From positions 558,001 through 622,000 of the forward strand of contig NZ_SACR01000003.1 of the NCBI RefSeq assembly GCF_004016505.1: a stretch of DNA of 64,000 bases, written 5' to 3'. This DNA is from Rubrivivax rivuli. Lineage in GTDB: Bacteria; Pseudomonadota; Gammaproteobacteria; Burkholderiales; Burkholderiaceae_C. The notes beneath the pieces were generated by a model. The model did no database searches. It was not told where the DNA came from and worked only from the letters and a program-made list of their open reading frames with translations. The translations under genes were made by a program, and so were the position numbers. The first letter of the stretch is position 1. Each line of letters begins with the position of its first letter. This document shows, piece after piece, positions 15,626 through 23,748 of the stretch.

Positions 15626-16506
15626 GCGTGCTGCCGCGGCCGGCCGAGGCCGGCCCCGAGGCCGCGCACGAACTCCCTCCCGCGCCGGCGGGCGCAGATG
15701 CCGCGCCCAGCCCCCAGGTCGTCGACCAGGTGGCCGTGGCCCGCCTGTACGGCGAGCCGCTGTTCCGCATGCCGCAGGACCTGTACATCCCACCGGATGC
15801 GCTGGAGGTCTTTCTGGAGGCCTTCGAAGGCCCGCTGGACCTGCTGCTGTACCTGATCCGCAAGCAGAACTTCAACATCCTCGACATCCCGCTGGCCAGC
15901 GTGACGCGCCAGTACCTCGATTACGTCGACCAGATCCGCCGCCACAACCTGGAACTCGCCAGCGAGTACCTCCTGATGGCGGCCATGCTCATCGAGATCA
16001 AGAGCCGCATGCTCCTGCCGCCGAAGAAGACGGCCGATGGCGCGGAACCCGAAGACCCCCGCGCCGAACTGGTGCGGCGCCTGGTGGAGTACGAACAGAT
16101 CAAGCTCGGCGCTGCGCAACTCGACGCCCTGCCCCAGCTGGGCCGAGATTTCCTGCGCGCCCAGGTGCACATCGAGCAGAGCCTGGCGCCGCGCTGGCCC
16201 GAGGTGAACGCCGACGATCTGCGCCAGGCCTGGCGCGAGATCCTGCAGCGCGCCAAGCTCAACCAGCACCACACCATCAGCCGCGAGCAGCTCAGCGTGC
16301 GCGAGCACATGAGCATCGTGCTGCGGCGGCTGCAGGGCCGGCGTTTCGTCGAGTTCGAAGAGCTCTTCGACACCACGCGCGGCGTGCCGGTGCTGGTGGT
16401 GACCTTCATCGCGATGCTGGAGCTCTCGAAGGAACGCCTGCTGGAAGTGACGCAGGCCGAGGCCTTCGCGCCCATCTACGTGCGCCTGGCCTACACGCCC
16501 ACCTGA
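15622..16506 (+). CDS. scpA: Segregation and condensation protein A
   Basis: Kleisin-like subunit of the SMC-ScpAB condensin that organises and separates chromosomes. 294 residues from the GTG at 15622, which overlaps the preceding TGA. The N-terminal domain has the ScpA hallmark FEGPLDLLLYLIRKQNFNILDI (start of that stretch near residue 72), then ASEYLLMAAMLIEIKSRMLLP. The C-terminal winged helix ends FEELFDTTRG and ELSKERLLEVTQ. An N-terminal Ala/Pro-rich tail of about 50 residues is longer than in many homologues. scpB is not in the window. Confidence 0.95.
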   Translation: MSVLPRPAEAGPEAAHELPPAPAGADAAPSPQVVDQVAVARLYGEPLFRMPQDLYIPPDALEVFLEAFEGPLDLLLYLIRKQNFNILDIPLASVTRQYLDYVDQIRRHNLELASEYLLMAAMLIEIKSRMLLPPKKTADGAEPEDPRAELVRRLVEYEQIKLGAAQLDALPQLGRDFLRAQVHIEQSLAPRWPEVNADDLRQAWREILQRAKLNQHHTISREQLSVREHMSIVLRRLQGRRFVEFEELFDTTRGVPVLVVTFIAMLELSKERLLEVTQAEAFAPIYVRLAYTPT

Positions 16507-16517
16507 GGGGCGTGGCC

Positions 16518-17648
16518 ATGCACCCGCGCGGCATCCACCTGCAGTACAGCTTCGAGGCGCGCGGCCAGGGCGGCGCCGAGATCGAGAACCCGCTCTTCGA
16601 CCTGCTTTCGGCCGTGCAGGCGGCCGGCTCCATCAGCCACGCGGCGCAACAGCTGCAACAGAGCTACCGCCACGTGTGGGGCTCGCTCAAGCGCTGGGAA
16701 GGCGTGCTGGGCAACGAACTGGTGGTCTGGGCCAAGGGCCAGCCCGCGCGGCTGACGCCCTTCGCCGAACGCCTGCTCTGGGCCGAACGCCAGGCCCGTG
16801 CGCGCATGACGCCGCACGTGGAAGCGCTGCGCGCCGAGTTGAGCCGCGTGTTCGCGCTGGCCGACGACCCCACGCTGCAGCTGCTGGAGGTGTTCGCCAG
16901 CCACGATCTGGCGCTGCCGCAATTGCAGCAGCTGGCCGAACAGGCCCACGGCGTGCACATCGGCCTGCGTTTTGCCGGCAGCCAGGAAGCCCTGCGCTGC
17001 CTGATGGACGGGCGCTGCACGGTGGCCGGCTTCCACGTGCCGCGCGGCGTGGCCGCGGGCTCCGGTTTTGCCAAGGCGCTGCGGCCCTTGCTGCGGCCGG
17101 GCGAGCACAAGCTGATCGGCAGCCACAGCCGCCGCCAGGGGCTGATGCTGCGCGCGCCGCTGGGCCTGCAAGCGCAGCGCGAGGGCTGGGACGGTGCGGC
17201 GTTGCTGCGCGCACTGGCCGGCGGGCGCTGGCGTCTCGTGAACCGGCAACCGGGCTCGGGCACGCGCCTGCTGCTCGACGAACTGCTCGTCGCGCAGGGC
17301 CTGGGCCCCGCGCAGATCGACGGTTATGCCCATCGCATCGAAGACACCCACGTGGCCGTGGCCGCGGCCGTGGCGGCGGGCGCAGCCGACATCGGCCTGG
17401 GCGTGGAAGCGGCGGCGCGGACGAGCGGCCTGCACTTCGTGCCGCTGGTGGACGAGGACTACTACCTCGTGTGCCTGAAGGCCCGTCTGGACACGCCGGC
17501 CATGCTGTCGCTGCGCGCCGCATTGGCCAGCCCGGCCTGGGCGCAGGCGCTGGCCACGCTGCCCGGCTACGCGCCGCAGCAGGCCGGGCAGGTGCTCTCG
17601 CTCACGCGCGCGCTGCCCTGGTGGCGCTACGCGCGCCCGGCGGGCTGA
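16518..17648 (+). CDS. ModE-like HTH regulator with periplasmic-binding-type domain
   Basis: 376 residues. An N-terminal winged helix like ModE/LysR is seen in LLSAVQAAGSISHAAQQL, then SYRHVWGSLKRWE. The C-terminal two-thirds resemble a periplasmic-binding fold (ADDPTLQLLEVFASHDLALP; NRQPGSGTRLLLDELL) similar to the domain of molybdate-type one-component regulators. The ATG at 16518 has GAGGGG 7 nt upstream and is chosen over the GTG at 16512. It follows scpA by 11 nt. No molybdate transport or Moco genes lie nearby, so the ligand and targets are unknown. Confidence 0.82.
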   Translation: MHPRGIHLQYSFEARGQGGAEIENPLFDLLSAVQAAGSISHAAQQLQQSYRHVWGSLKRWEGVLGNELVVWAKGQPARLTPFAERLLWAERQARARMTPHVEALRAELSRVFALADDPTLQLLEVFASHDLALPQLQQLAEQAHGVHIGLRFAGSQEALRCLMDGRCTVAGFHVPRGVAAGSGFAKALRPLLRPGEHKLIGSHSRRQGLMLRAPLGLQAQREGWDGAALLRALAGGRWRLVNRQPGSGTRLLLDELLVAQGLGPAQIDGYAHRIEDTHVAVAAAVAAGAADIGLGVEAAARTSGLHFVPLVDEDYYLVCLKARLDTPAMLSLRAALASPAWAQALATLPGYAPQQAGQVLSLTRALPWWRYARPAG

Positions 17649-17768
17649 ACACCTCGCCACAAGGCGAAGCACACCGTCACATCCCGGCCGGAACCGCCGC
17701 CGCACAGTGGCGCTCCATCGACAAAGCCAGTGCATGCCCGCGCTGGCACAGGACCGAGGAGCCGCCCC

Positions 17769-18461
17769 ATGAACCTGCCTGCCAACATCCTCATCCCCAC
17801 GCGCCAGCCGCGCCGCTTCAGCCCCGTGCTGCTGCTGCTGGGCGGCGTGGCCCTGGCCGGCGGCGGTGTGGCGGCTGGCCTGGTGCTGGGCCTGCAGAAG
17901 GCCGGGCCGCAGGCCGCCACCACCGCCGAGACCGTGGCCGTTGCGCCCTCGGTGTCATCAACAGCCCCGCAGCCGGCTGGCAAGGCGCAGGTGGCCGAGG
18001 CCCGCAGCAAGCCGCCCCTCAAGCCGGGCACCGCCACGCCCACGACAGCGGCCGAGGCCTCGCCACTGGCCACACGCCCGGCCAGCATCTGCCGCAATTG
18101 CGGCACCGTGGAAGGCGTGCGCGCCGTGCAGCGTGAAGGCGAAGGCAGCGGCCTGGGGGCCGTGGCCGGTGGCGTGGTGGGGGCCGTGGTCGGCAACCAG
18201 ATGGGCGGTGGCAACGGCAAGAAGGCGATGACCGTCATCGGCGCCATCGGCGGCGGCGTGGCCGGACACGAGATCGAGAAGCGCAGCAAGGCCAGCACCG
18301 TCTACCAGGTGCGCGTGCGCATGGACGACGGCAGCCTGCGCAGCTTCACCAGCGCCACCGCGCCCACGCCCGGCGCCGAGGTGCGTGTGGAAGGCGAGAG
18401 CTACCGCGTGGTGCAGCGCCAGGCCGACGACGCGCCGCGCACGGTGCAGACCAAGGGCTGA
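17769..18461 (+). CDS. Glycine-zipper 2TM-domain envelope protein
   Basis: 230 residues. An N-terminal membrane anchor (about 20-42, PVLLLLGGVALAGGGVAAGL) is followed by an Ala/Pro/Thr-rich linker. CRNCGTVEGVRAVQ introduces the glycine zipper GLGAVAGGVVGAVVGNQMGG and its second half VIGAIGGGVAGHEIEKR. The C-terminal beta-rich part (YQVRVRMDDGSLRSF) matches other Rickettsia-17-kDa-like/glycine-zipper proteins. Start: MNLPANIL at 17769; the ORF extends 39 nt upstream without support. Probably inner-membrane anchored and facing the periplasm. Exact role unknown. Confidence 0.85.
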   Translation: MNLPANILIPTRQPRRFSPVLLLLGGVALAGGGVAAGLVLGLQKAGPQAATTAETVAVAPSVSSTAPQPAGKAQVAEARSKPPLKPGTATPTTAAEASPLATRPASICRNCGTVEGVRAVQREGEGSGLGAVAGGVVGAVVGNQMGGGNGKKAMTVIGAIGGGVAGHEIEKRSKASTVYQVRVRMDDGSLRSFTSATAPTPGAEVRVEGESYRVVQRQADDAPRTVQTKG

Positions 18462-18478
18462 TCAAGCCCGAACCCCGA

Positions 18479-18564
18479 TCAAGGCCTGGCGCGGAACCGG
18501 CTTCGCCGGGCCGCAGCCAGAGCCCCCTCGGGGGGTGGCGAACGCAGTGAGCCTGGGGGCTCGT
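18479..18564 (-). repeat. Interspersed intergenic repeat, copy B (after polA)
   Basis: Second copy of the element at 5011-5097, in the same orientation relative to its gene and again directly at a stop codon, here polA. Here it lies between convergent genes, so it could act on both transcripts. Shared blocks include GCGGAACCGGCTTCGCCGGG and CCTCGGGGGGTGGCGA. Confidence 0.8.
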
Positions 18565-21324
18565 TCAGTGGGCCTGGTCCCAGTTGGGGCCTACGCCCAC
18601 CTCGGCCAGCAGAGGCACCTTCAGCTGCGCCACGCCGGCCATCAGGCGGGGGATCGCCTCCCGGGCCCAGGCCAGTTCGGCCTCGGGCACTTCCAGCACC
18701 AGTTCGTCGTGCACCTGCATCACCATGCGCGTGGCCCGGCCCTCGGCATCCAGCGCCTGCTGCACGGCGATCATCGCCAGCTTGATGAGGTCGGCCGCCG
18801 TGCCCTGCATGGGCGCGTTGATGGCCTGGCGCTCGGCGCCGGCCTTGCGCGGGCCGTTGCCGCTGTTGATCTCGGGCAGCCACAGGCGGCGGCCGAACAC
18901 CGTCTCCACATAGCCCTTCGTCTTGGCCGAGATGCGCGTTTCGTCCATGTAGCGCTTCACGCCGGCGAAGCGCGCGAAGTAGCGGTCGATGTAGTCCTTG
19001 GCCGCCTTCTGCTCGATGCCCAGGTTGCTGGCCAGGCCGAAGGCGCCCATGCCGTAGATGAGACCGAAGTTGATGACCTTGGCATAACGCCGCTGCTCTG
19101 AACTGACCTCGGCCACCGGCACGCCGAAGACCTCGGCCGCGGTGGCGCGGTGCACGTCCAGGCCTTCCGCGAAGGCGCGCAGCAGGGCCGGGTCTTCGGA
19201 GATGTGGGCCATGATGCGCAGCTCGATCTGGCTGTAGTCGGCGCTCATCAGCACGTGGCCCGGCGGGGCGATGAAGGCCTCGCGCACACGCCGGCCCTCG
19301 GGCGTGCGGATGGGGATGTTCTGCAGGTTGGGGTCGTTGCTGGAGAGGCGCCCCGTCACCGCCACCGCCTGCGCGTAGTTCGTATGCACACGGCCGGTGG
19401 CCGGGTTCACCATCAGCGGCAGCTTGTCGGTGTAGGTGCCCTTGAGCTTGGCGAGACTCCGGTGTTCGAGGATCTTCGCCGGCAGCGGGTAATCGGCTGC
19501 CAGCTCCTGCAGCACCTCTTCGTCGGTGCTGGGTGCGCCGGTGGCGGTCTTCTTCTTCACCGGGAGGCCCAGCTTGGTGAAGAGGATTTCGCCGATCTGC
19601 TTGGGGCTGCCCATGTTGAAGGGCTGTCCGGCGATGTTGTAGGCCTCCTGCTCCAGCGCCAGCAGGCGTTCGCCCAGGGCGTGGCTCTGCGCGGCCAGCA
19701 CGGTGGGGGCGATCAGCACGCCGTGGCGTTCGATGCGCTCCAGCACCACGCTCACGGGCAGCTCGATCTGCTCGTACACGAAACGCAGGCCGGCGTCTTT
19801 CTCCACTTCGGGCCACAGCGTCTGGTGCACGTGCAGCGTCATCTCGCTGTCTTCGCCCGAGTAGGTGGTGGCGCGCGCCACGTCCACCTGCGCGAAGGGA
19901 ATCTGGTTCACGCCCTTGCCGCACACCTCCTCGTAGCTCAGGCCCTTGCGGCCGAGGTGGCGCTCGGCCAGGCTTTCCAGGCCGTGGGGCTTGTGGGCTT
20001 CGAGCACGTAGCTCTGCAGCATGGTGTCGTGCCGGTAGCCGGCCACCGTGATGCCGTGGTTGGCGAAGACGTGCAGGTCGTACTTGATGTTCTGGCCCAC
20101 CTTGGGGCGCGTGGCGTCTTCCAGCCAGGGCCGCAAGCGCGCAAGCACCTCTTCCAGCGGCAGTTGCTCCGGCGCATCGGCATAGCTGTGCGCCAGCGGG
20201 ATGTAGGCGGCGCGGCCGGGCTCGGTGGCGAAGCTCAGCCCGACGATGCGGGCGCGCATGCCGTCCAGGCTGTCGGTCTCCGTGTCCAGCGCCACCAGCG
20301 GCGCGGCCTGGATCTGTGCCAGCCAGGCTTCGAATTGCGGCCAGGTGCTGACGGTCTCGTACTCGCGTGCGAGGGTAATGGCTAGAGCGGCCGCCGTCGT
20401 TTCGGTGGCTTCCGTCGAGGGCGCACCGTCAGCGGCGCCCGCGCCGGCCTTGGCCTCCAACTCGCGCAGCCATGTGCGGAAGCCGTAGCGCTTGTAGAAG
20501 CCCAACAGCCCAGCCTCGTCGGCCGGCCGCAAGGCCAGCGCGTCCAGGCCGGGCCAGCCCTCGACGTGCGGCGCCAGCTCGCAATCGGTGACCACGGTGA
20601 TGAGCTTGCGGCCCATGGGCAGCCAGTCCAGCGCCTTGCGCAGGTTCTCGCCAGCCACGCCCTTGATGCTGTCGGCCGCGGCCACCACGCCATCCAGGCT
20701 GCCGTAGTCGGCAATCCACTTCGCGGCCGTCTTGGGGCCCACCTTCTCGACGCCGGGCACGTTGTCCACCGTGTCGCCAATGAGCGTGAGGTAGTCGATG
20801 ATGCGTTCCGGCGGCACGCCGAACTTGGCCTTCACGCCTTCGATGTCCAGCCGCTCGGGCGGCTTGGCCATGGTGTTCATCAGCGTCACCTTGTCGGTGA
20901 CCAGCTGCGCCAGGTCTTTGTCGCCCGTGCTGATCAACACCTGGTGGCCGCTTTGCGCCGCCACGCGGGCCAGCGTGCCGATGGCGTCGTCGGCCTCGAT
21001 ACCGGGCACCTCCAGCACGGGCCAGCCGAGCAGGCGCACCACCTCGTGGATGGGCTCGATCTGCTCGCGCAGCGCATCGGGCATGGGTGCGCGCTGGGCC
21101 TTGTACTCGGGGTACCAGGCGTCACGAAAGGTGGGGCCCTTGGCGTCGAAGACGCACACCGCATGCTCGGCCGGGAAACGGTCGCGCAGCCAGTTCATCA
21201 TCGCCACGAAGCCGTGGATGGCGCCCGTGGGAAAGCCCTCCGGCGACCGCAGGTCGGGCATGGCGTGGAAGGCACGGTAGAGGTAGCTCGAACCGTCCAC
21301 CAGCAGCATCAGCTTGTCACTCAT
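18565..21324 (-). CDS. polA: DNA polymerase I
   Basis: Repair and Okazaki-fragment polymerase, 919 residues from MSDKLMLLVDGSSYLYRAFH. All three domains are present. The 5'-nuclease has VDGSSYLYRAF and GIEADDAIGTLA. The proofreading exonuclease is intact (VALDTETDSLDG; NIKYDLHVF; YSGEDSE). The polymerase has motif A SADYSQIELRIMAHISEDP, motif B RRYAKVINFGLIYGMGAFG and motif C QVHDELVLEV. An in-frame upstream Met at 21384 overlaps the divergent gene and is rejected. A -10-like CACAAT ends 6 nt before the ATG. Confidence 0.98.
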   Translation of the reverse strand: MSDKLMLLVDGSSYLYRAFHAMPDLRSPEGFPTGAIHGFVAMMNWLRDRFPAEHAVCVFDAKGPTFRDAWYPEYKAQRAPMPDALREQIEPIHEVVRLLGWPVLEVPGIEADDAIGTLARVAAQSGHQVLISTGDKDLAQLVTDKVTLMNTMAKPPERLDIEGVKAKFGVPPERIIDYLTLIGDTVDNVPGVEKVGPKTAAKWIADYGSLDGVVAAADSIKGVAGENLRKALDWLPMGRKLITVVTDCELAPHVEGWPGLDALALRPADEAGLLGFYKRYGFRTWLRELEAKAGAGAADGAPSTEATETTAAALAITLAREYETVSTWPQFEAWLAQIQAAPLVALDTETDSLDGMRARIVGLSFATEPGRAAYIPLAHSYADAPEQLPLEEVLARLRPWLEDATRPKVGQNIKYDLHVFANHGITVAGYRHDTMLQSYVLEAHKPHGLESLAERHLGRKGLSYEEVCGKGVNQIPFAQVDVARATTYSGEDSEMTLHVHQTLWPEVEKDAGLRFVYEQIELPVSVVLERIERHGVLIAPTVLAAQSHALGERLLALEQEAYNIAGQPFNMGSPKQIGEILFTKLGLPVKKKTATGAPSTDEEVLQELAADYPLPAKILEHRSLAKLKGTYTDKLPLMVNPATGRVHTNYAQAVAVTGRLSSNDPNLQNIPIRTPEGRRVREAFIAPPGHVLMSADYSQIELRIMAHISEDPALLRAFAEGLDVHRATAAEVFGVPVAEVSSEQRRYAKVINFGLIYGMGAFGLASNLGIEQKAAKDYIDRYFARFAGVKRYMDETRISAKTKGYVETVFGRRLWLPEINSGNGPRKAGAERQAINAPMQGTAADLIKLAMIAVQQALDAEGRATRMVMQVHDELVLEVPEAELAWAREAIPRLMAGVAQLKVPLLAEVGVGPNWDQAH

Positions 21325-21330
21325 GCCGGC

Positions 21331-21336
21331 ATTGTG
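21331..21336 (-). promoter_or_regulatory. -10-like CACAAT of polA (predicted leaderless)
   Basis: On the minus strand CACAAT is followed by GCCGGC and then the polA ATG, a 6-nt gap. The 14 nt ACAATGCCGGCATG are identical to those at the rarA start (57650-57663). The divergent TAGAAT for DUF2782 lies only 30 bp away. Confidence 0.4.
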
Positions 21337-21365
21337 GCGCGGCGGTTGGGGCCAGCCCCGGCCCG

Positions 21366-21371
21366 TAGAAT
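21366..21371 (+). promoter_or_regulatory. -10-like TAGAAT of the DUF2782 gene (predicted leaderless)
   Basis: TAGAAT ends 7 nt before the ATG at 21379. With the polA hexamer it makes a back-to-back promoter in a 54-bp gap. -35 elements are not obvious. Confidence 0.45.
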
Positions 21372-21378
21372 CAATAGC

Positions 21379-21798
21379 ATGCACCCCCGCACCACGCTGG
21401 CGGCCCTGGCCTGGGCCCTGTTGACGACCCTGGCCCCGGCACGCCTGCTTGCGCAGCCCGCCGAGGTCCCCCCGCCGCCGCGCCTGACCGACACGCCGAC
21501 CCGCCCTGCGCCTGCAGCCGCAGCGCCGGCGGCCCCCACCGCCGCCGCCAGCGCCGCGGCCGACAAGCGCAGCGCCCCCCGCGCCACGCCGCCCAGCAAC
21601 GTGCGCGTGATCGAAGACGACGACGTGCGCATCGAAGAGGTGCGCGGCCCGCGCGGCGACCTGCAGCGCATCACCGTCTACAGCAAGACCACCGGGCTGA
21701 AGGCTTACGAAGTGATCGTCGGCCCGGCCGGCCGCGACGCGCTGAACGCCCGCGGCGGAGCCACCGGCCAGCGCGGCTGGTCCATCCTCGATTTCTAG
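21379..21798 (+). CDS. DUF2782 family exported protein
   Basis: 139 residues. A signal-like N-terminus (MHPRTTLAALAWALLTTLAP, cleavage likely after LLAQ) and an Ala/Pro-rich linker lead to the conserved domain. That domain has NVRVIEDDDVRIEEVRGPRG, then DLQRITVYSKTTGLKAYEVI and a GWSILDF end. This is the DUF2782 pattern, and the place between polA and thrB is the usual one in betaproteobacteria. Function unknown, probably periplasmic. thrB follows 59 nt downstream on the same strand. Confidence 0.9.
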   Translation: MHPRTTLAALAWALLTTLAPARLLAQPAEVPPPPRLTDTPTRPAPAAAAPAAPTAAASAAADKRSAPRATPPSNVRVIEDDDVRIEEVRGPRGDLQRITVYSKTTGLKAYEVIVGPAGRDALNARGGATGQRGWSILDF

Positions 21799-21857
21799 CC
21801 GGCGCGGCCGCTGGCCCGCCCCCTCCTTCCAAACCCCTTCTTCCTGTCCCGCCGCGT

Positions 21858-22826
21858 ATGGCCGTCTACACCGAAGTCGGCTTTGCCGAAGCCGATGCCC
21901 TGTGCCAGCAGCTGGGCCTGGGCCCGCTGACCGAGTTGCGCGGCATCCAGTCGGGCATCGAGAACACCAACTACTACGCCACCACGGTCAAGGGCCAGTG
22001 GGTGCTGACGCTGTTCGAGCGGCTGGACGACACCCAGTTGCCCTACTACCTGAAGCTGATGCAGCACCTGGCCGAGCGCGGCATCCCGGTGCCGGCGCCG
22101 CAGCCCGCGCCCGATGGCCGCCTGGTGCACCGCGTCGGCGGCAAGCCCGCCAGCGTGGTGACGCGCCTGCCCGGCAGCCACCGCCTGCGGCCCGAGGCAC
22201 CGCACTGCGCCCAGGTGGGCGCGATGCTCGCGCGCATGCACCTGGCCGGGGCCAGCTTCCAGATGCAGCAGCCGCACCTGCGCGGCCTGGCCTGGTGGGT
22301 CGAGACCGTGCCCGTGGTGCTGCCGCACCTGCAGCCCGCGCAGGCCAAGCTCATCACCGAAGAGCTGGCCTACCAGCAGGCGCTGGCGGCATCGCCGGCC
22401 GGCCTGGCCTTGCCCACCGGGCCCATCCACGCCGATCTCTTCCGCGACAACGTGATGTTCGACGACACCGCCGGGCCTGACGCCCTGTGCGGCTTCTTCG
22501 ACTTCTACTTCGCCGGCACCGACACCTGGCTCTTCGACATCGCCGTCTGCCTGAACGACTGGTGCAGCGACCTGCACAGCGGCGAGCTCGACGAGCCCCG
22601 CGCCACCGCCTTCATGCGGGCCTACGAGGCCGAGCGCGAACTGACGCACGGCGAAGTGCGCGCCCTGCCCGCGCTGCTGCGCGCCGCGGCGCTGCGTTTC
22701 TGGATCAGCCGCCTGTGGGATTGGCACCTGCCGCGCGCCGCCGCGATGCTGAGCCCCAAGGACCCGAGCTTCTTCGAGCGTGTGCTGCAGCACCGCATCC
22801 AGCGCCCCTGGCACCCGCCGCGCTGA
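21858..22826 (+). CDS. thrB: Homoserine kinase (APH-fold type)
   Basis: Phosphorylates L-homoserine for threonine synthesis. 322 residues, the aminoglycoside-phosphotransferase-like ThrB used by Pseudomonas and Burkholderiales rather than the GHMP type. The N-lobe ATP site is ELRGIQSGIENTNYYATTVK. The catalytic loop is IHADLFRDNVMFDD, and FFDFYFAGTD supplies the metal-binding Asp. The C-terminus FWISRLWDWHLPR is family-typical. Start MAVYTEVGF at the first ATG; no strong ribosome-binding site is visible. Confidence 0.96.
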   Translation: MAVYTEVGFAEADALCQQLGLGPLTELRGIQSGIENTNYYATTVKGQWVLTLFERLDDTQLPYYLKLMQHLAERGIPVPAPQPAPDGRLVHRVGGKPASVVTRLPGSHRLRPEAPHCAQVGAMLARMHLAGASFQMQQPHLRGLAWWVETVPVVLPHLQPAQAKLITEELAYQQALAASPAGLALPTGPIHADLFRDNVMFDDTAGPDALCGFFDFYFAGTDTWLFDIAVCLNDWCSDLHSGELDEPRATAFMRAYEAERELTHGEVRALPALLRAAALRFWISRLWDWHLPRAAAMLSPKDPSFFERVLQHRIQRPWHPPR

Positions 22827-22853
22827 CACCCCCTCACGCCGCCCCCCTGCCCC

Positions 22854-23681
22854 ATGCCCCTGCTGCTGAAACCCGTTGAAGCCTCGCGCGGCCCGCGCTG
22901 GATCGGCGACGCCTTCCGCCTGTTCGGCCGCAAGCCGCTGGCCTTCACGGCGCTGTTCGCCGTGTTCCTGTTCGCCGCGATGGTGGTGTCGCTGGTGCCG
23001 CTGCTGGGCGGCGTGGTGCAGATGATGGCGCTGCCGCTGCTGTCGCTGGGTTTCATGGTGGCCGGGCAATCGGCGCTGCTCGACGGCCCCGTGCACCCAC
23101 GCCAGTTCATCGAACCGCTGCGCGGCGACCCGGCCCGCCGCCGCGCGCTGCTGACGCTGTGCGTGGCCTACGGCGTGCTGGCGCTGTGCATCCTGATGCT
23201 GGCCGATGCCGTGTCAGGCAGCGCCTGGGGCCGCCTGCAGGCGCTGATGGCCAAGGGCGAAGCGGCGCAGCCGCAGATCGACGCGCTGCTGGCCGAGCCC
23301 GGCGTCAGCACCGCGGTGATGCTGACCCTGGGGCTGGGCACCCTGCTCTCGGTGCCCTTCTGGCACGCGCCGGCGCTGGTGCACTGGGGCGGCCAGGGCG
23401 TGCAGCAGGCGCTGTTCAGCAGCACGGTGGCGGTGTGGCGCTGCAAGGGCGCCTTCATCGCCTACATCGCGGGCTGGCTGGGCGTGCTCTTCCTCTTCGG
23501 CCTGATCGCGGCGCTGGTGTTCGCGGTGCTGGGCGTGCCGCAGATGGCCGGGGTGCTGGGCGTGCCCGGCGGGCTGGTGTTCTCGGCGGTGTTCTACCTG
23601 TCGGTGCTGTTCACCTTCAACGACAGCTTCGGCGGCGCGCCCGCGCGCCCCGCTGACGAGCCGCCACCGCCGGCCGGCTGA
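22854..23681 (+). CDS. BPSS1780 family membrane protein
   Basis: 275 residues with about six membrane helices, beginning MPLLLKPVEASRGPRWIGDAF; the SRGxxWIxxAFRLF beginning is characteristic of the BPSS1780 family. Helices are visible at about 32-50, 54-72, 95-115, 150-170, 195-220 and 230-250. It follows thrB by 27 nt on the same strand and ends before a bidirectional terminator. Function unknown. Confidence 0.88.
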   Translation: MPLLLKPVEASRGPRWIGDAFRLFGRKPLAFTALFAVFLFAAMVVSLVPLLGGVVQMMALPLLSLGFMVAGQSALLDGPVHPRQFIEPLRGDPARRRALLTLCVAYGVLALCILMLADAVSGSAWGRLQALMAKGEAAQPQIDALLAEPGVSTAVMLTLGLGTLLSVPFWHAPALVHWGGQGVQQALFSSTVAVWRCKGAFIAYIAGWLGVLFLFGLIAALVFAVLGVPQMAGVLGVPGGLVFSAVFYLSVLFTFNDSFGGAPARPADEPPPPAG

Positions 23682-23696
23682 CCTGCTTGCAGGCAT

Positions 23697-23726
23697 GAAA
23701 AAAGGGCCCCCGCGGGGGCCCTTGTT
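23697..23726. terminator. Bidirectional terminator between BPSS1780 and phoX
   Basis: A 9-bp perfect stem (GGGCCCCCG at 23704-23712 with CGGGGGCCC at 23713-23721) is flanked by six A on the left and TTGTT on the right. On the minus strand (phoX) the T-run is followed by CATGCC; the plus-strand T-run is weaker. Confidence 0.85.
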
Positions 23727-23748
23727 CATGGCGCGAGGAGGCGCGTGT

